A program made the translations under genes and the position numbers. Of a stretch of 27,131 bases of DNA, positions 15,935 to 23,390 are shown piece after piece (within the stretch, counting starts at the first letter, position 1; the number at the start of each line of letters is the position of its first letter). The notes below the pieces were generated by a model. That model had not been told where the DNA came from. It searched no databases and was given only the letters and a program-made list of their open reading frames with translations. Location: the NCBI GenBank assembly GCA_051744245.1, contig JBNJCV010000020.1, positions 1 to 27,131 on the forward strand, read 5' to 3'. Source of the DNA: M55B165 sp051744245. Lineage in GTDB: Bacteria; Actinomycetota; Humimicrobiia; Humimicrobiales; Humimicrobiaceae.

Positions 15935-16060
15935 TTGAGATCAATTAATAAAACCAAGGATTTATGGAACAAGGACCAAACTTTAAAAAACCTTAAAGCG
16001 GAAGATGGTCCAATGTGTTGCTGGTTTTGGTGCTGGTTTGGCTATGCGGGTAGAAAATAG
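15935..16060 (+). CDS. Putative RiPP precursor peptide, 41 residues, Cys/Trp-rich core
   Basis: Short gene for a ribosomal peptide likely modified by the radical SAM enzyme encoded 3 bp downstream. It starts with TTG at 15935; AAAGGGG (15922-15928) is 6 bp upstream, and an extended -10 promoter lies before that. The first ~24 residues are a polar leader (MRSINKTKDLWNKDQTLKN, then LKAED). The last 17 (GPMCCWFWCWFGYAGRK) are a compact core with three Cys (28, 29, 33), three Trp (30, 32, 34), two Phe (31, 35) and a Tyr (37). The leader/core split, size and position directly before a SPASM maturase are what RiPP systems show. The cleavage site is unknown; the Gly25-Pro26 border or the preceding acidic pair are guesses. 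The core matches no class I can name. Confidence 0.8.
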   Translation: MRSINKTKDLWNKDQTLKNLKAEDGPMCCWFWCWFGYAGRK

Positions 16061-16063
16061 TAG

Positions 16064-17422
16064 ATGGGCTTGGAGCTAAGCAAGTACAATTTTTCCAGAA
16101 AGATTAACCAAAATTATACCCTTATTAACAACACCCTAACCGGGGCAGTGGACATTATAGAAAACAGGATCTGGGATTCTGTTAGGAACCCTGCCCATAT
16201 CTGCTCCAACCTTCTCTCTAGCTTAATGGAGAGAGGGTATCTTTATTCTGACCTGAAAGAAGAAGAAAAACTATTTAAAAAAATCTTTAACAGCTACTTA
16301 AAAAAAGCAAAATCCAGGCCAATTAGATATGTTTTTTGTCCAACTTACCAGTGTAATCTCAATTGTTCTTACTGTTTTGAAAAAGCTCTACCGCAAAAAT
16401 CAATGGACACGGAAATGCTGGGAAGAGCCATAAAAGCTGCAGAGATTATATCAGAAAACCATTCCAACAGAATGGAAGCAGTAGAGCTATTTGGAGGTGA
16501 ACTACTGCTTTTAAAAGGTAAGCCGTTAGTTGGAAAGATTTTAGAATTTGCTGCCCGTAAAGACACCATTATAACTATTGTAACCAATGGAGTAAAAGTT
16601 CATAGATTTATTGATGTTTTAAAACCGTATAGGGAAAATATTGAAATGCTGCAGATTACAATAGACGGTCCCAGCCAAATACATGACAAAAGGAGAAAAT
16701 ACCTTACAGGAAGGGGAAGCTTCAGTGAGATCGTAAACGGTATAAGCCTGCTATTAGAAAGCAGAATAAACACCAATGTGCGGATAAACATAGACAAGTC
16801 CAATATTGGATCATTGCCAGAACTTTACCATTTTATTGATAGGGAAGGTTGGCTGGACCACCCAAATTTTTCTATAAGGCTGGCAGAAGTTACCGACCAT
16901 AGCAGTATAGAATATACTGGCAACCTTATAGAGCCTGAAAGGCTATTAGAAAAGCTGATAAAAGTATACAGGGAGCACCCTTATCTTGAGGAACTGTTTG
17001 GCTACTATATTTTTAAGCCGTTAAGGCATCTGTTGGACATACTTGGTGGTGGCCCCAATGTTTCACCGAAGGTTCTTAATTGTGAAAGCAATTTGCTGGA
17101 ATTAAATATTTTCTGCCCTGATGGCCTAATATATGTTTGCGGGGAATCTATTGGCAATCCCGATATGGCCATAGGCAGGTTTGAACCTTTCCTGGAATTT
17201 TTTGAGGATAAAAAAGACTTATGGATTGGAAGGAATGTGCTGAGTCTGGAGGAATGCAGGAATTGCAATTTTGCCCCGATTTGTGGCGGAGGCTGCATGT
17301 ATTCTTCAATCCTAGTCCATGGGGATTGCAGGAAGCCTGTATGTGAAAGGTATAAAGAGGTCCTAGATACATATATTGATTACAAGGGTAGCGAAATACT
17401 GAATAAATTTTTAAGTAGCTAA
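16064..17422 (+). CDS. Radical SAM/SPASM peptide maturase
   Basis: Cytoplasmic iron-sulfur enzyme that uses S-adenosylmethionine radicals to install crosslinks on a peptide, presumably the one encoded just upstream. The SAM-cluster motif CNLNCSYC (Cys97, Cys101, Cys104) is followed by ELFGGELLL and the ITIDGP strand. The C-terminal SPASM region has Cys340, 351 and 359 and then CRNCNFAPICGGGC (398, 401, 407, 411) with Cys422 and Cys427, enough for two auxiliary clusters. Residues 1-85 (NYTLINNTLTGAVDII ... ERGYL) resemble the leader-binding N-terminus of other peptide maturases. The ATG follows TAGTAG, 3 bp after the precursor stop. Thioether versus carbon-carbon crosslinking cannot be told by eye. 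Confidence 0.92.
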   Translation: MGLELSKYNFSRKINQNYTLINNTLTGAVDIIENRIWDSVRNPAHICSNLLSSLMERGYLYSDLKEEEKLFKKIFNSYLKKAKSRPIRYVFCPTYQCNLNCSYCFEKALPQKSMDTEMLGRAIKAAEIISENHSNRMEAVELFGGELLLLKGKPLVGKILEFAARKDTIITIVTNGVKVHRFIDVLKPYRENIEMLQITIDGPSQIHDKRRKYLTGRGSFSEIVNGISLLLESRINTNVRINIDKSNIGSLPELYHFIDREGWLDHPNFSIRLAEVTDHSSIEYTGNLIEPERLLEKLIKVYREHPYLEELFGYYIFKPLRHLLDILGGGPNVSPKVLNCESNLLELNIFCPDGLIYVCGESIGNPDMAIGRFEPFLEFFEDKKDLWIGRNVLSLEECRNCNFAPICGGGCMYSSILVHGDCRKPVCERYKEVLDTYIDYKGSEILNKFLSS

Positions 17423-17485
17423 ACCAGGGTATTCCATCTTTCTACATATTAAAGTAGCCTAATTTTTCATTTTACCCAGAAATAG

Positions 17486-17491
17486 TATAAT
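17486..17491 (+). promoter_or_regulatory. Candidate -10 element ahead of the flavodoxin/hyuAB run
   Basis: TATAAT in the 127-bp gap after the maturase gene, about 59 bp before the flavodoxin GTG. Only a poor T-rich -35 (around 17463-17468) is visible. Without it, the downstream genes would depend on read-through from the peptide operon. The gap has no strong terminator and no second peptide gene. Confidence 0.4.
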
Positions 17492-17549
17492 TATAAGAAA
17501 TCTCTACCAGGGATGTCAGGTTTATGATATCTGGAATAAAGGAGTTTAA

Positions 17550-18029
17550 GTGGAGAAGGCAATTTTATATGCAACAAGATATGGGTGCACTGAACAATGC
17601 TCAAATATTCTTGCCGGCTATATTTCTGGAGAAGTGGAATTAAAGAATTTGGGTAAAGAAAATGTAGATGTGGATAAATATGATATAGTAATAATTGGAG
17701 GATCAATAAGTGCCGGAAAAATTAATAAAGAAATAAGCAGCTTTTGCCAAAATAATTTAGAGGCACTTCTAAACAAAAAAATAGGCTTGTTTCTATGCTG
17801 TCTGAGGGAAGGGGAAGAAGCAGAAAAGCAATTCAGGGATGCATTCCCTGAACAGCTTATAAAAAAGGCAGTAGGAGTAGGCTATTTCGGGGGAAGAGTT
17901 TCTTTTAAAAAATTAAATTTCTTTTTTAGGAAGATGATGAAAAAAATGCTAGAGACTGATAAGGATGTTTCTACTATAAAGGAAGCAAATATAGAGGAAT
18001 TTGCAAATAAGATAAACAGGATTACATAG
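17550..18029 (+). CDS. Flavodoxin-domain protein (HemG-like)
   Basis: FMN-binding protein of 159 residues of the flavodoxin_5 / HemG-like type. The KAILYATRYGCTEQCSNIL phosphate loop, the YDIVIIGGSISAGKI second loop and the C-terminal VGYFGGRVSFKKLN segment match the family. HemG oxidises protoporphyrinogen in enterobacteria, but in anaerobes such proteins are generic redox partners. A GTG start 5 bp after AAAGGAG is clear. The stop (TAG 18027-18029) abuts the next ATG. Its position 127 bp after the radical SAM gene makes it a possible electron donor to that enzyme (inference only). Confidence 0.82.
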   Translation: MEKAILYATRYGCTEQCSNILAGYISGEVELKNLGKENVDVDKYDIVIIGGSISAGKINKEISSFCQNNLEALLNKKIGLFLCCLREGEEAEKQFRDAFPEQLIKKAVGVGYFGGRVSFKKLNFFFRKMMKKMLETDKDVSTIKEANIEEFANKINRIT

Positions 18030-18416
18030 ATGAAAATAGAGTGGGGAATTATAAAAAAAGCAGCCCTTATAACTTCAGGCTCATTGTCGTTAGGGTTGGG
18101 GGTTCTGGGAATTTTTTTACCAATACTTCCCACCACTCCTTTTCTTCTTTTATCTGCTGCCTGCTATGCAAATAGCTCCAAAAAATTCCATAGGTGGTTA
18201 TTGGGTAATAAGGTTTTTGGTAAATATATAAAAGATTACAAGGAAAAAAGAGGGTTAACTTTAAAAACCAAAATAACTGCCATAACTGTTTTATGGCTAA
18301 CCATATCCTGCTCGGCTTTTTTTGCGGTAGATATTATATGGGTTAAATTTCTTTTATTTTTGGTTGCAATTGGAGTTACCATACATCTTATTTATATAAA
18401 GACAATAAAGCCATAG
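18030..18416 (+). CDS. DUF454 (YbaN) family inner-membrane protein
   Basis: Small membrane protein of 128 residues and unknown function. The hallmark GVLGIFLPILPTTPFLLLSAACYANSS lies at about residues 24-50, followed by FHRWLLGNKVFGKYIKDY and two further transmembrane helices (about 87-105 and 107-125). The ATG directly abuts the flavodoxin stop (TAGATG), so the two are translationally linked. The joint occurrence suggests a shared membrane-redox task, which I cannot specify. Confidence 0.88.
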   Translation: MKIEWGIIKKAALITSGSLSLGLGVLGIFLPILPTTPFLLLSAACYANSSKKFHRWLLGNKVFGKYIKDYKEKRGLTLKTKITAITVLWLTISCSAFFAVDIIWVKFLLFLVAIGVTIHLIYIKTIKP

Positions 18417-18424
18417 GGGGAAAA

Positions 18425-20461
18425 CTGCTTTCAATCGGTATAGATGTTGGCGGAACTTTTACTGATTTCGTAGTATATGACAGCAATAAGAATAAGGTAA
18501 AGGCCTTTAAGGTGCTTTCCAACAAAACCCATTCCTGGGATCCGGTAATACAGGGATTAAGGGAGATAAATTCCAGTGGGAAAATAAGGGATATCAGGCA
18601 TGGAACCACTGTAGGAACAAATGCTATTATCGAAAGGAAGGGCAGCAAAACCGCCCTTATAACCACCAAAGGATTTAGGGACTTATTAGAAATAGGTAGG
18701 CAAAAAAGACCTGAACTTTATAATCTCCGTGGCAGAAAACCAGAGTCATTAATTAGCAGGGATTGGCGGCTGGAGGTAGAAGAGAGGGTTGATGCTGGGG
18801 GCAAAGTGATTATTCCTTTAAATGCTAATGATCTTGGAGCTGCTATAGGAAAAATTAAGCAAGGAGGTATTGAGTCAGTAGCGGTTTTGTTCTTGCATTC
18901 ATATGCTAACAATAATCATGAGAAGAAAGCCGCTAAAATTATAAAGGATAAGTTTCCATCTGCCTATTTGGCTGTATCCTCTGAGCTTATACCTGAATTC
19001 AGGGAATATGAAAGATTAACTACAACTGTGCTAAATGCATATTTAGGACCTGTGCTTATAAATTACTTATCTAAACTAGTTAAAGGAATTAAAGAAATTA
19101 GAAGCGGTGCCCCCATATATATTAGTCAGTCAGATGGAGGGATTAGCTCTCCCAAAAGCATTGCCAGCTTTCCTGTAAGGACTGCTTATTCCGGACCCAG
19201 TGCAGGGGTGGTTGGTTCAGCTGCACTGGCTGAAGAAAAGAAAATAGGGGGGAACATAATCTCACTGGATATTGGTGGTACCAGCACTGATGTGTCATTG
19301 ATAAAAGATTTTAAGCCTGTTAAAACTGTGGAAAAAGAGATTCTAGGCTTCCCCATAAAATTTCCCACTATTGATATACTGACAATTGGAGCAGGGGGAG
19401 GTAGTATCGCATCTGTGGAATATGGCCACCTTAAGGTGGGTCCTGGAAGCGCTGGGGCAAATCCCGGCCCTGCTTGTTACGATAGAGGAGGCAGTGAACC
19501 TACAGTAACTGATGCAAATCTTATCTTGGGGTTAATGGGCGAGGATGCTCTACTGGGAAATAAGATAAGGCTGGACAGGCAAAAAGCAGAAAAAGCTATA
19601 AAGGAAAAAATTTGTTATCCTTTTGACTGGAGCATAGAAGAGGGGGCCTGGGCAATTAATAGGATAGTTTCCGATAATATTTCCAATGAAATCCGCAAGA
19701 TTACTTTATCTCAAGGGATAAATCCCGGAAGCTTGAAAATGGTAGCATATGGTGGGGCTGGCCCTATGCACGCTGCTGATATTTGCAGGGATCTGGGGAT
19801 AGCAAATGCAGTAATTCCTGCAAATCCCGGTGTTTTTTCAGCTACAGGCTTGTTTAGCTGTAATAAAACTATGGATTTTGTAACTGCTTATAGCAAATAC
19901 GGCAAGGCTGGGCTGGAAAAAGCAATAAAAGAGCTGCGCATTAAGGGTAGGCGATGGTTTGGAAAAGAAAACATACCCAAGAGCAGTCAAAAGATGGCTT
20001 TCTCAGCTGATATGAGGTACCGGGGACAGAATTATGAAATAAATGTGCCCATTCCCAGCTTAAATATGGGAAATGATATAATTTGGAATAACTTGGCGGA
20101 AAGCTTTAATAAAAAACATTTGCAGGTTTATGGCCATTTTAAAAAAGGGGTAGCTATGGAGGTAGTAAATATTAGGTTAAAATGCATTGGCAGGTCCAAA
20201 ATAAAGGTCAAACCTAACTTTATGCCAAAGGGCAAGGGAGCACCGGTGAAGGAGCATAGGGACATTATGTTTCTGAATTCTAGGGAAAGAATAAGGGCCC
20301 CTATATATGATAAAATGAGGATGGATGCGGGCAGGAAAATAAAGGGGCCGGCAGTTATTGAACAAGTAGATTCAACCATAGTAATACCTCCGGGAGATTC
20401 TGCTGTAATGGAGAAGGATGGGGGCTTGGTTATAAATATATTCAAGGGACAAAATGGATAA
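18425..20461 (+). CDS. hyuA: Hydantoinase/oxoprolinase subunit A, apparent CTG start
   Basis: ATP-dependent amidohydrolase subunit A (N-methylhydantoinase/5-oxoprolinase type), acting with HyuB to open a cyclic amide. It is an acetate/sugar-kinase-like ATPase: the N-terminal phosphate motif IGIDVGGTFTDF (residues 4-15), GTTVGTNA (60-67), SGPSAGVVG, LDIGGTSTDVSLI and GGAGPMHAADI are all intact. The first conventional start in frame (GTG 18512) would delete the essential DVGGT motif. The only near-cognate start giving the usual N-terminus is CTG 18425, 4 bp after AGGGGG; it gives 678 residues. Subunit B follows with an 8-bp overlap. Hydantoin, oxoproline and acetophenone-carboxylase-like roles cannot be separated by eye. 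Confidence 0.88.
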   Translation: MLSIGIDVGGTFTDFVVYDSNKNKVKAFKVLSNKTHSWDPVIQGLREINSSGKIRDIRHGTTVGTNAIIERKGSKTALITTKGFRDLLEIGRQKRPELYNLRGRKPESLISRDWRLEVEERVDAGGKVIIPLNANDLGAAIGKIKQGGIESVAVLFLHSYANNNHEKKAAKIIKDKFPSAYLAVSSELIPEFREYERLTTTVLNAYLGPVLINYLSKLVKGIKEIRSGAPIYISQSDGGISSPKSIASFPVRTAYSGPSAGVVGSAALAEEKKIGGNIISLDIGGTSTDVSLIKDFKPVKTVEKEILGFPIKFPTIDILTIGAGGGSIASVEYGHLKVGPGSAGANPGPACYDRGGSEPTVTDANLILGLMGEDALLGNKIRLDRQKAEKAIKEKICYPFDWSIEEGAWAINRIVSDNISNEIRKITLSQGINPGSLKMVAYGGAGPMHAADICRDLGIANAVIPANPGVFSATGLFSCNKTMDFVTAYSKYGKAGLEKAIKELRIKGRRWFGKENIPKSSQKMAFSADMRYRGQNYEINVPIPSLNMGNDIIWNNLAESFNKKHLQVYGHFKKGVAMEVVNIRLKCIGRSKIKVKPNFMPKGKGAPVKEHRDIMFLNSRERIRAPIYDKMRMDAGRKIKGPAVIEQVDSTIVIPPGDSAVMEKDGGLVINIFKGQNG

Positions 20462-22082
20462 CACGGGCATTGTTGTGTTGCAGGTAATACAGAACAGGCT
20501 GAAGGCAATAGCAGAATTAATGGGACAAGTGCTGGTAAGGAGTGCTTTCTCTGCAAATATTAAGGAAAGAAGGGATTGCTCTACTGCCATATTTGACAAA
20601 AGGGGACAGTTAATAGCCCAGGCAGAGCATATACCTCTGCACCTTGGTTCAATGTTGGGTGTGGTAAGGGAAGTGCTTAAAGAGTATGGGAAAGATATAA
20701 GGCAAGGAGATGTTTTTATTGCCAATGACCCCTACAAAGGGGGCACCCACTTGCCTGACATAACATTAGTCAGCCCCTTTTTTTACAAGGGGAAGCTTCG
20801 GGGCTTTGCTGCAAACATAGCCCACCACTCAGACATAGGGGGAGCTATGCCTGGGGGAATATCAGGAAATGCCAGGTCTATTTATGAGGAAGGTTTGAGA
20901 ATCCCTCCCGTAAAGTTAATATATCAGGGCAGGCCGGACAAGGAATTACTGCGCCTTATTTATATAAATTGCAGGGTTCCCGGAGAGAGACAAGCAGACT
21001 TAGATGCACAAGTTGCTACCAATAAAATGGGTATCAAGCACTTAAATGAATTATGGGAAAAATACGGCTCTACAAAAATTAGCAAAGCTATAAGTGAGTG
21101 TATGGATTATACAGAGGGTAGGCTAAGGGATAAAATCAGAAATTTAAAAGATGGTACATACAAGTTTGCGGACAAACTTGATGATGACGGGATTACAGAT
21201 AAGCCAATTGATATAAGGGTTTTAATAAATATAGAAGGGGACCGGATTGTTTTTGATTTTACTGGTACGGGCCGGGAGAGCAAGGGTGCTATAAATGTGG
21301 TAAGATCTGCTTTGATCGCCACTATTTTTTATGTCTTGAAAGCTTTTTTTGATCCGGAACTGCCAGCAAATTCAGGAATTGAAAGGGCGATAGATATAAA
21401 AGTGCCTGACAGTAGCATAATAAATCCTTCCCCTGGTGCAGCAGTAGGAGCCAGGACTGATACATGTCAAAGGATTGCCGGAACTATAATTGGTGCATTG
21501 AATAAGGCTGATCCACAGAAGGCTGTAGCCGGATCCAATGATGCCAGCACAGCAGTGGTATTTTCAGACGGCCAAACTTTTGTTTATGTGGAAGCAGTAG
21601 CTGGCGGTGCTGGTGCTTATGAAGGGGGAGATGGAATGGATGCTGTGCAGGTCCATATAACTAATACATCTAATTTGCCTATTGAAGCACTGGAAAAAGA
21701 ATTTCCCATAATGGTGGAAAAATATGAGCTAATACCGGACTCAGGAGGAAAAGGGAAGTTTAGGGGAGGGCTGGGCTTGGTTAGGAGGATCAAAGTGTTG
21801 GAGGATGGAATTATTTTTTCCTCACATGGGGATAGACATAAATTTCCGCCCTGGGGATGGAACGGGGGAATGAATGGTAAGACCGGGCGGTTTTTATTAA
21901 ATGATAAAACTGTAATACCTTCAAAATCCTCAAATATCTTATTAGGTAAGGGTGATACAATTGATGTAGAAACCCCTGGCGGGGGAGGATTTGGGGACTA
22001 TTCGGAAAGGGGAGAGGCTTTAATTAATAAAGATTTAAAAGAAGGAAAAATGGTGGGGGAATATGAACAAAGAAAAAGTTAA
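20454..22082 (+). CDS. hyuB: Hydantoinase/oxoprolinase subunit B
   Basis: Partner subunit of HyuA, 542 residues, normal for the family. Diagnostic segments are: FIANDPYKGGTHLPDI, the metal-binding-like AHHSDIGGAMPGGISG, YEEGLRIPPVKL, the central VRSAL region and the C-terminal DSGGKGKFRGGLGLVRR and VETPGGGGFGD. The ATG lies inside the end of hyuA (8-bp overlap) behind AAGGGA, a classic translational coupling. The 3' end overlaps the next gene by 20 bp. No hydantoin racemase, carbamoylase or dedicated permease is in the window. Confidence 0.93.
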   Translation: MDNTGIVVLQVIQNRLKAIAELMGQVLVRSAFSANIKERRDCSTAIFDKRGQLIAQAEHIPLHLGSMLGVVREVLKEYGKDIRQGDVFIANDPYKGGTHLPDITLVSPFFYKGKLRGFAANIAHHSDIGGAMPGGISGNARSIYEEGLRIPPVKLIYQGRPDKELLRLIYINCRVPGERQADLDAQVATNKMGIKHLNELWEKYGSTKISKAISECMDYTEGRLRDKIRNLKDGTYKFADKLDDDGITDKPIDIRVLINIEGDRIVFDFTGTGRESKGAINVVRSALIATIFYVLKAFFDPELPANSGIERAIDIKVPDSSIINPSPGAAVGARTDTCQRIAGTIIGALNKADPQKAVAGSNDASTAVVFSDGQTFVYVEAVAGGAGAYEGGDGMDAVQVHITNTSNLPIEALEKEFPIMVEKYELIPDSGGKGKFRGGLGLVRRIKVLEDGIIFSSHGDRHKFPPWGWNGGMNGKTGRFLLNDKTVIPSKSSNILLGKGDTIDVETPGGGGFGDYSERGEALINKDLKEGKMVGEYEQRKS

Positions 22083-23319
22083 ACTGTTTATTATAGGTGC
22101 TATATTTGTAATCTTTATATTTAGCATATCTTGTACCCCCGAACTACAGTTTGGAGAACTGGTAATTTGTCAAGGTATTGACCAGGAGACAAATGCGCCC
22201 AAAGATTCCAAGGATTTATACAATGCAGAAGAAGATAGTATCCATGCAACTATTTTATGCAGAGGAGTCAAAGCTAGTGATGTTTACAGTTTTAAATGGA
22301 TTAATATCACCACAGGAGAAACACTTCTAGACGAGTCATCTGAATATCAAGATGGGCGGGGTTATTTTGAAGGTTACGTGGCTTCCAGCATACATACTAC
22401 AGAAGAGGTAAAATTATTTCCACCCGGCAATTATAATGTAGAATTTTTCCATAATGGTAAGCTGGAAAAGGAAAAAAGCTTTATGGTGCAGCAGCCACAG
22501 GTAAAAATACTTGAGGTGTCGTTGGCAAGTGAAACCGATATTTCTGGAGCACCGGCTGATGTTACCAGGGAATTCAATGAAGGGGAGACAGTTTATGTTT
22601 GTGTTAAGAGCAATTATTTAATATCAGGAAATACAATTACCACCAAGTGGTATTCGGAAGATGGGGAAATGATCTTTGAAACCTCCACAACGTTAGAAGA
22701 GGATTATTATGAAGAAAGTTATACTGTTTTTAATTTAAGCAGCTCGGAGGAGGTTCTTACTCCGGGAGATCACACAGTGGAAGTTTACTTAAATGATTCT
22801 ATCCATGAAAGCTATGAATTTACCATTTCTGAATCCCCGGATTTATTTTCCCAGGGCCAAACTTATGTTAATGATAAATTTCAATTTAGGATAGCTATTC
22901 CTGATGGTTGGTCTTACAGTGAAAATGAAAATGATGAAAAGATACAGGTAGGTTTACAGGCAGAAGAAAAGATACCGGCAGGTTTTTCTGTAATAGCAAG
23001 CGCAGCATCCGATAAGCCTCAAAAGGAGGACTATTCATCTTTTTCCAATACGGTTTTGCAGGGGATGACAACCGCCAGTAATTGGAGTAAGACTAACCAA
23101 GTTGAAAATGAGTTTAAGACTGTCAATGGCATCCAAGTTGATGAATTTGTTTATACTTACCAGGATCAGGGTGGCAATGAGTGGATAATGGTAACAGCTT
23201 TTGTTGAAAACAATGGTGTGCTATATATAATTTTTGGGATGGCAAGATATGATTATTATGAAATGGCAGACGACATATACCACGGAATGGTAAACTCCCT
23301 GGAATTTAACGGCTCCTAA
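22063..23319 (+). CDS. Putative lipoprotein with C-terminal PsbP/DcrB-like domain
   Basis: Predicted secreted lipoprotein of 418 residues, function unknown. Lys-rich start, hydrophobic helix (about 8-20) and Cys24 in FSISC form an acceptable lipobox. Residues 25-260 look like two beta-rich Ig-like modules, each with 'PGNYNVEFFHNGK' / 'PGDHTVEVYLNDS' motifs. The C-terminal ~150 residues (from FQFRIAIPDGWSY) resemble the PsbP/DcrB fold. The ATG, behind GGGGGAA, overlaps the 3' end of hyuB by 20 bp, so it is translated with the hydantoinase. A periplasm-like or surface role beside a cytoplasmic enzyme is unexpected; a substrate-capture role is speculation. Confidence 0.75.
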   Translation: MNKEKVKLFIIGAIFVIFIFSISCTPELQFGELVICQGIDQETNAPKDSKDLYNAEEDSIHATILCRGVKASDVYSFKWINITTGETLLDESSEYQDGRGYFEGYVASSIHTTEEVKLFPPGNYNVEFFHNGKLEKEKSFMVQQPQVKILEVSLASETDISGAPADVTREFNEGETVYVCVKSNYLISGNTITTKWYSEDGEMIFETSTTLEEDYYEESYTVFNLSSSEEVLTPGDHTVEVYLNDSIHESYEFTISESPDLFSQGQTYVNDKFQFRIAIPDGWSYSENENDEKIQVGLQAEEKIPAGFSVIASAASDKPQKEDYSSFSNTVLQGMTTASNWSKTNQVENEFKTVNGIQVDEFVYTYQDQGGNEWIMVTAFVENNGVLYIIFGMARYDYYEMADDIYHGMVNSLEFNGS

Positions 23320-23330
23320 TCTTTTTTGGT

Positions 23331-23360
23331 TTGAAACATTTTCCTTTTTATTTATATAAT
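23331..23360 (+). promoter_or_regulatory. Promoter of the LacI/B12-cyclase unit
   Basis: TTGAAA (23331-23336), 18 bp, TATAAT (23355-23360), with the ATG at 23391. This gives a leader of roughly 25 nt with no strong ribosome-binding site. It is the only good promoter in the 71-bp gap. Confidence 0.6.
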
Positions 23361-23390
23361 GAAAATATAAAATATAAATTTTAATATGAA

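Noticed and set aside
17423..17549. Second peptide precursor in the gap after the maturase
   Set aside because: The ATGs there stop after a few codons and no ribosome-binding site with a leader/core-like frame was found.
18512..20461. GTG at 18512 as the hyuA start
   Set aside because: It would remove the IGIDVGGTFTDF phosphate motif needed for ATP binding; the frame is open and conserved upstream to 18425.
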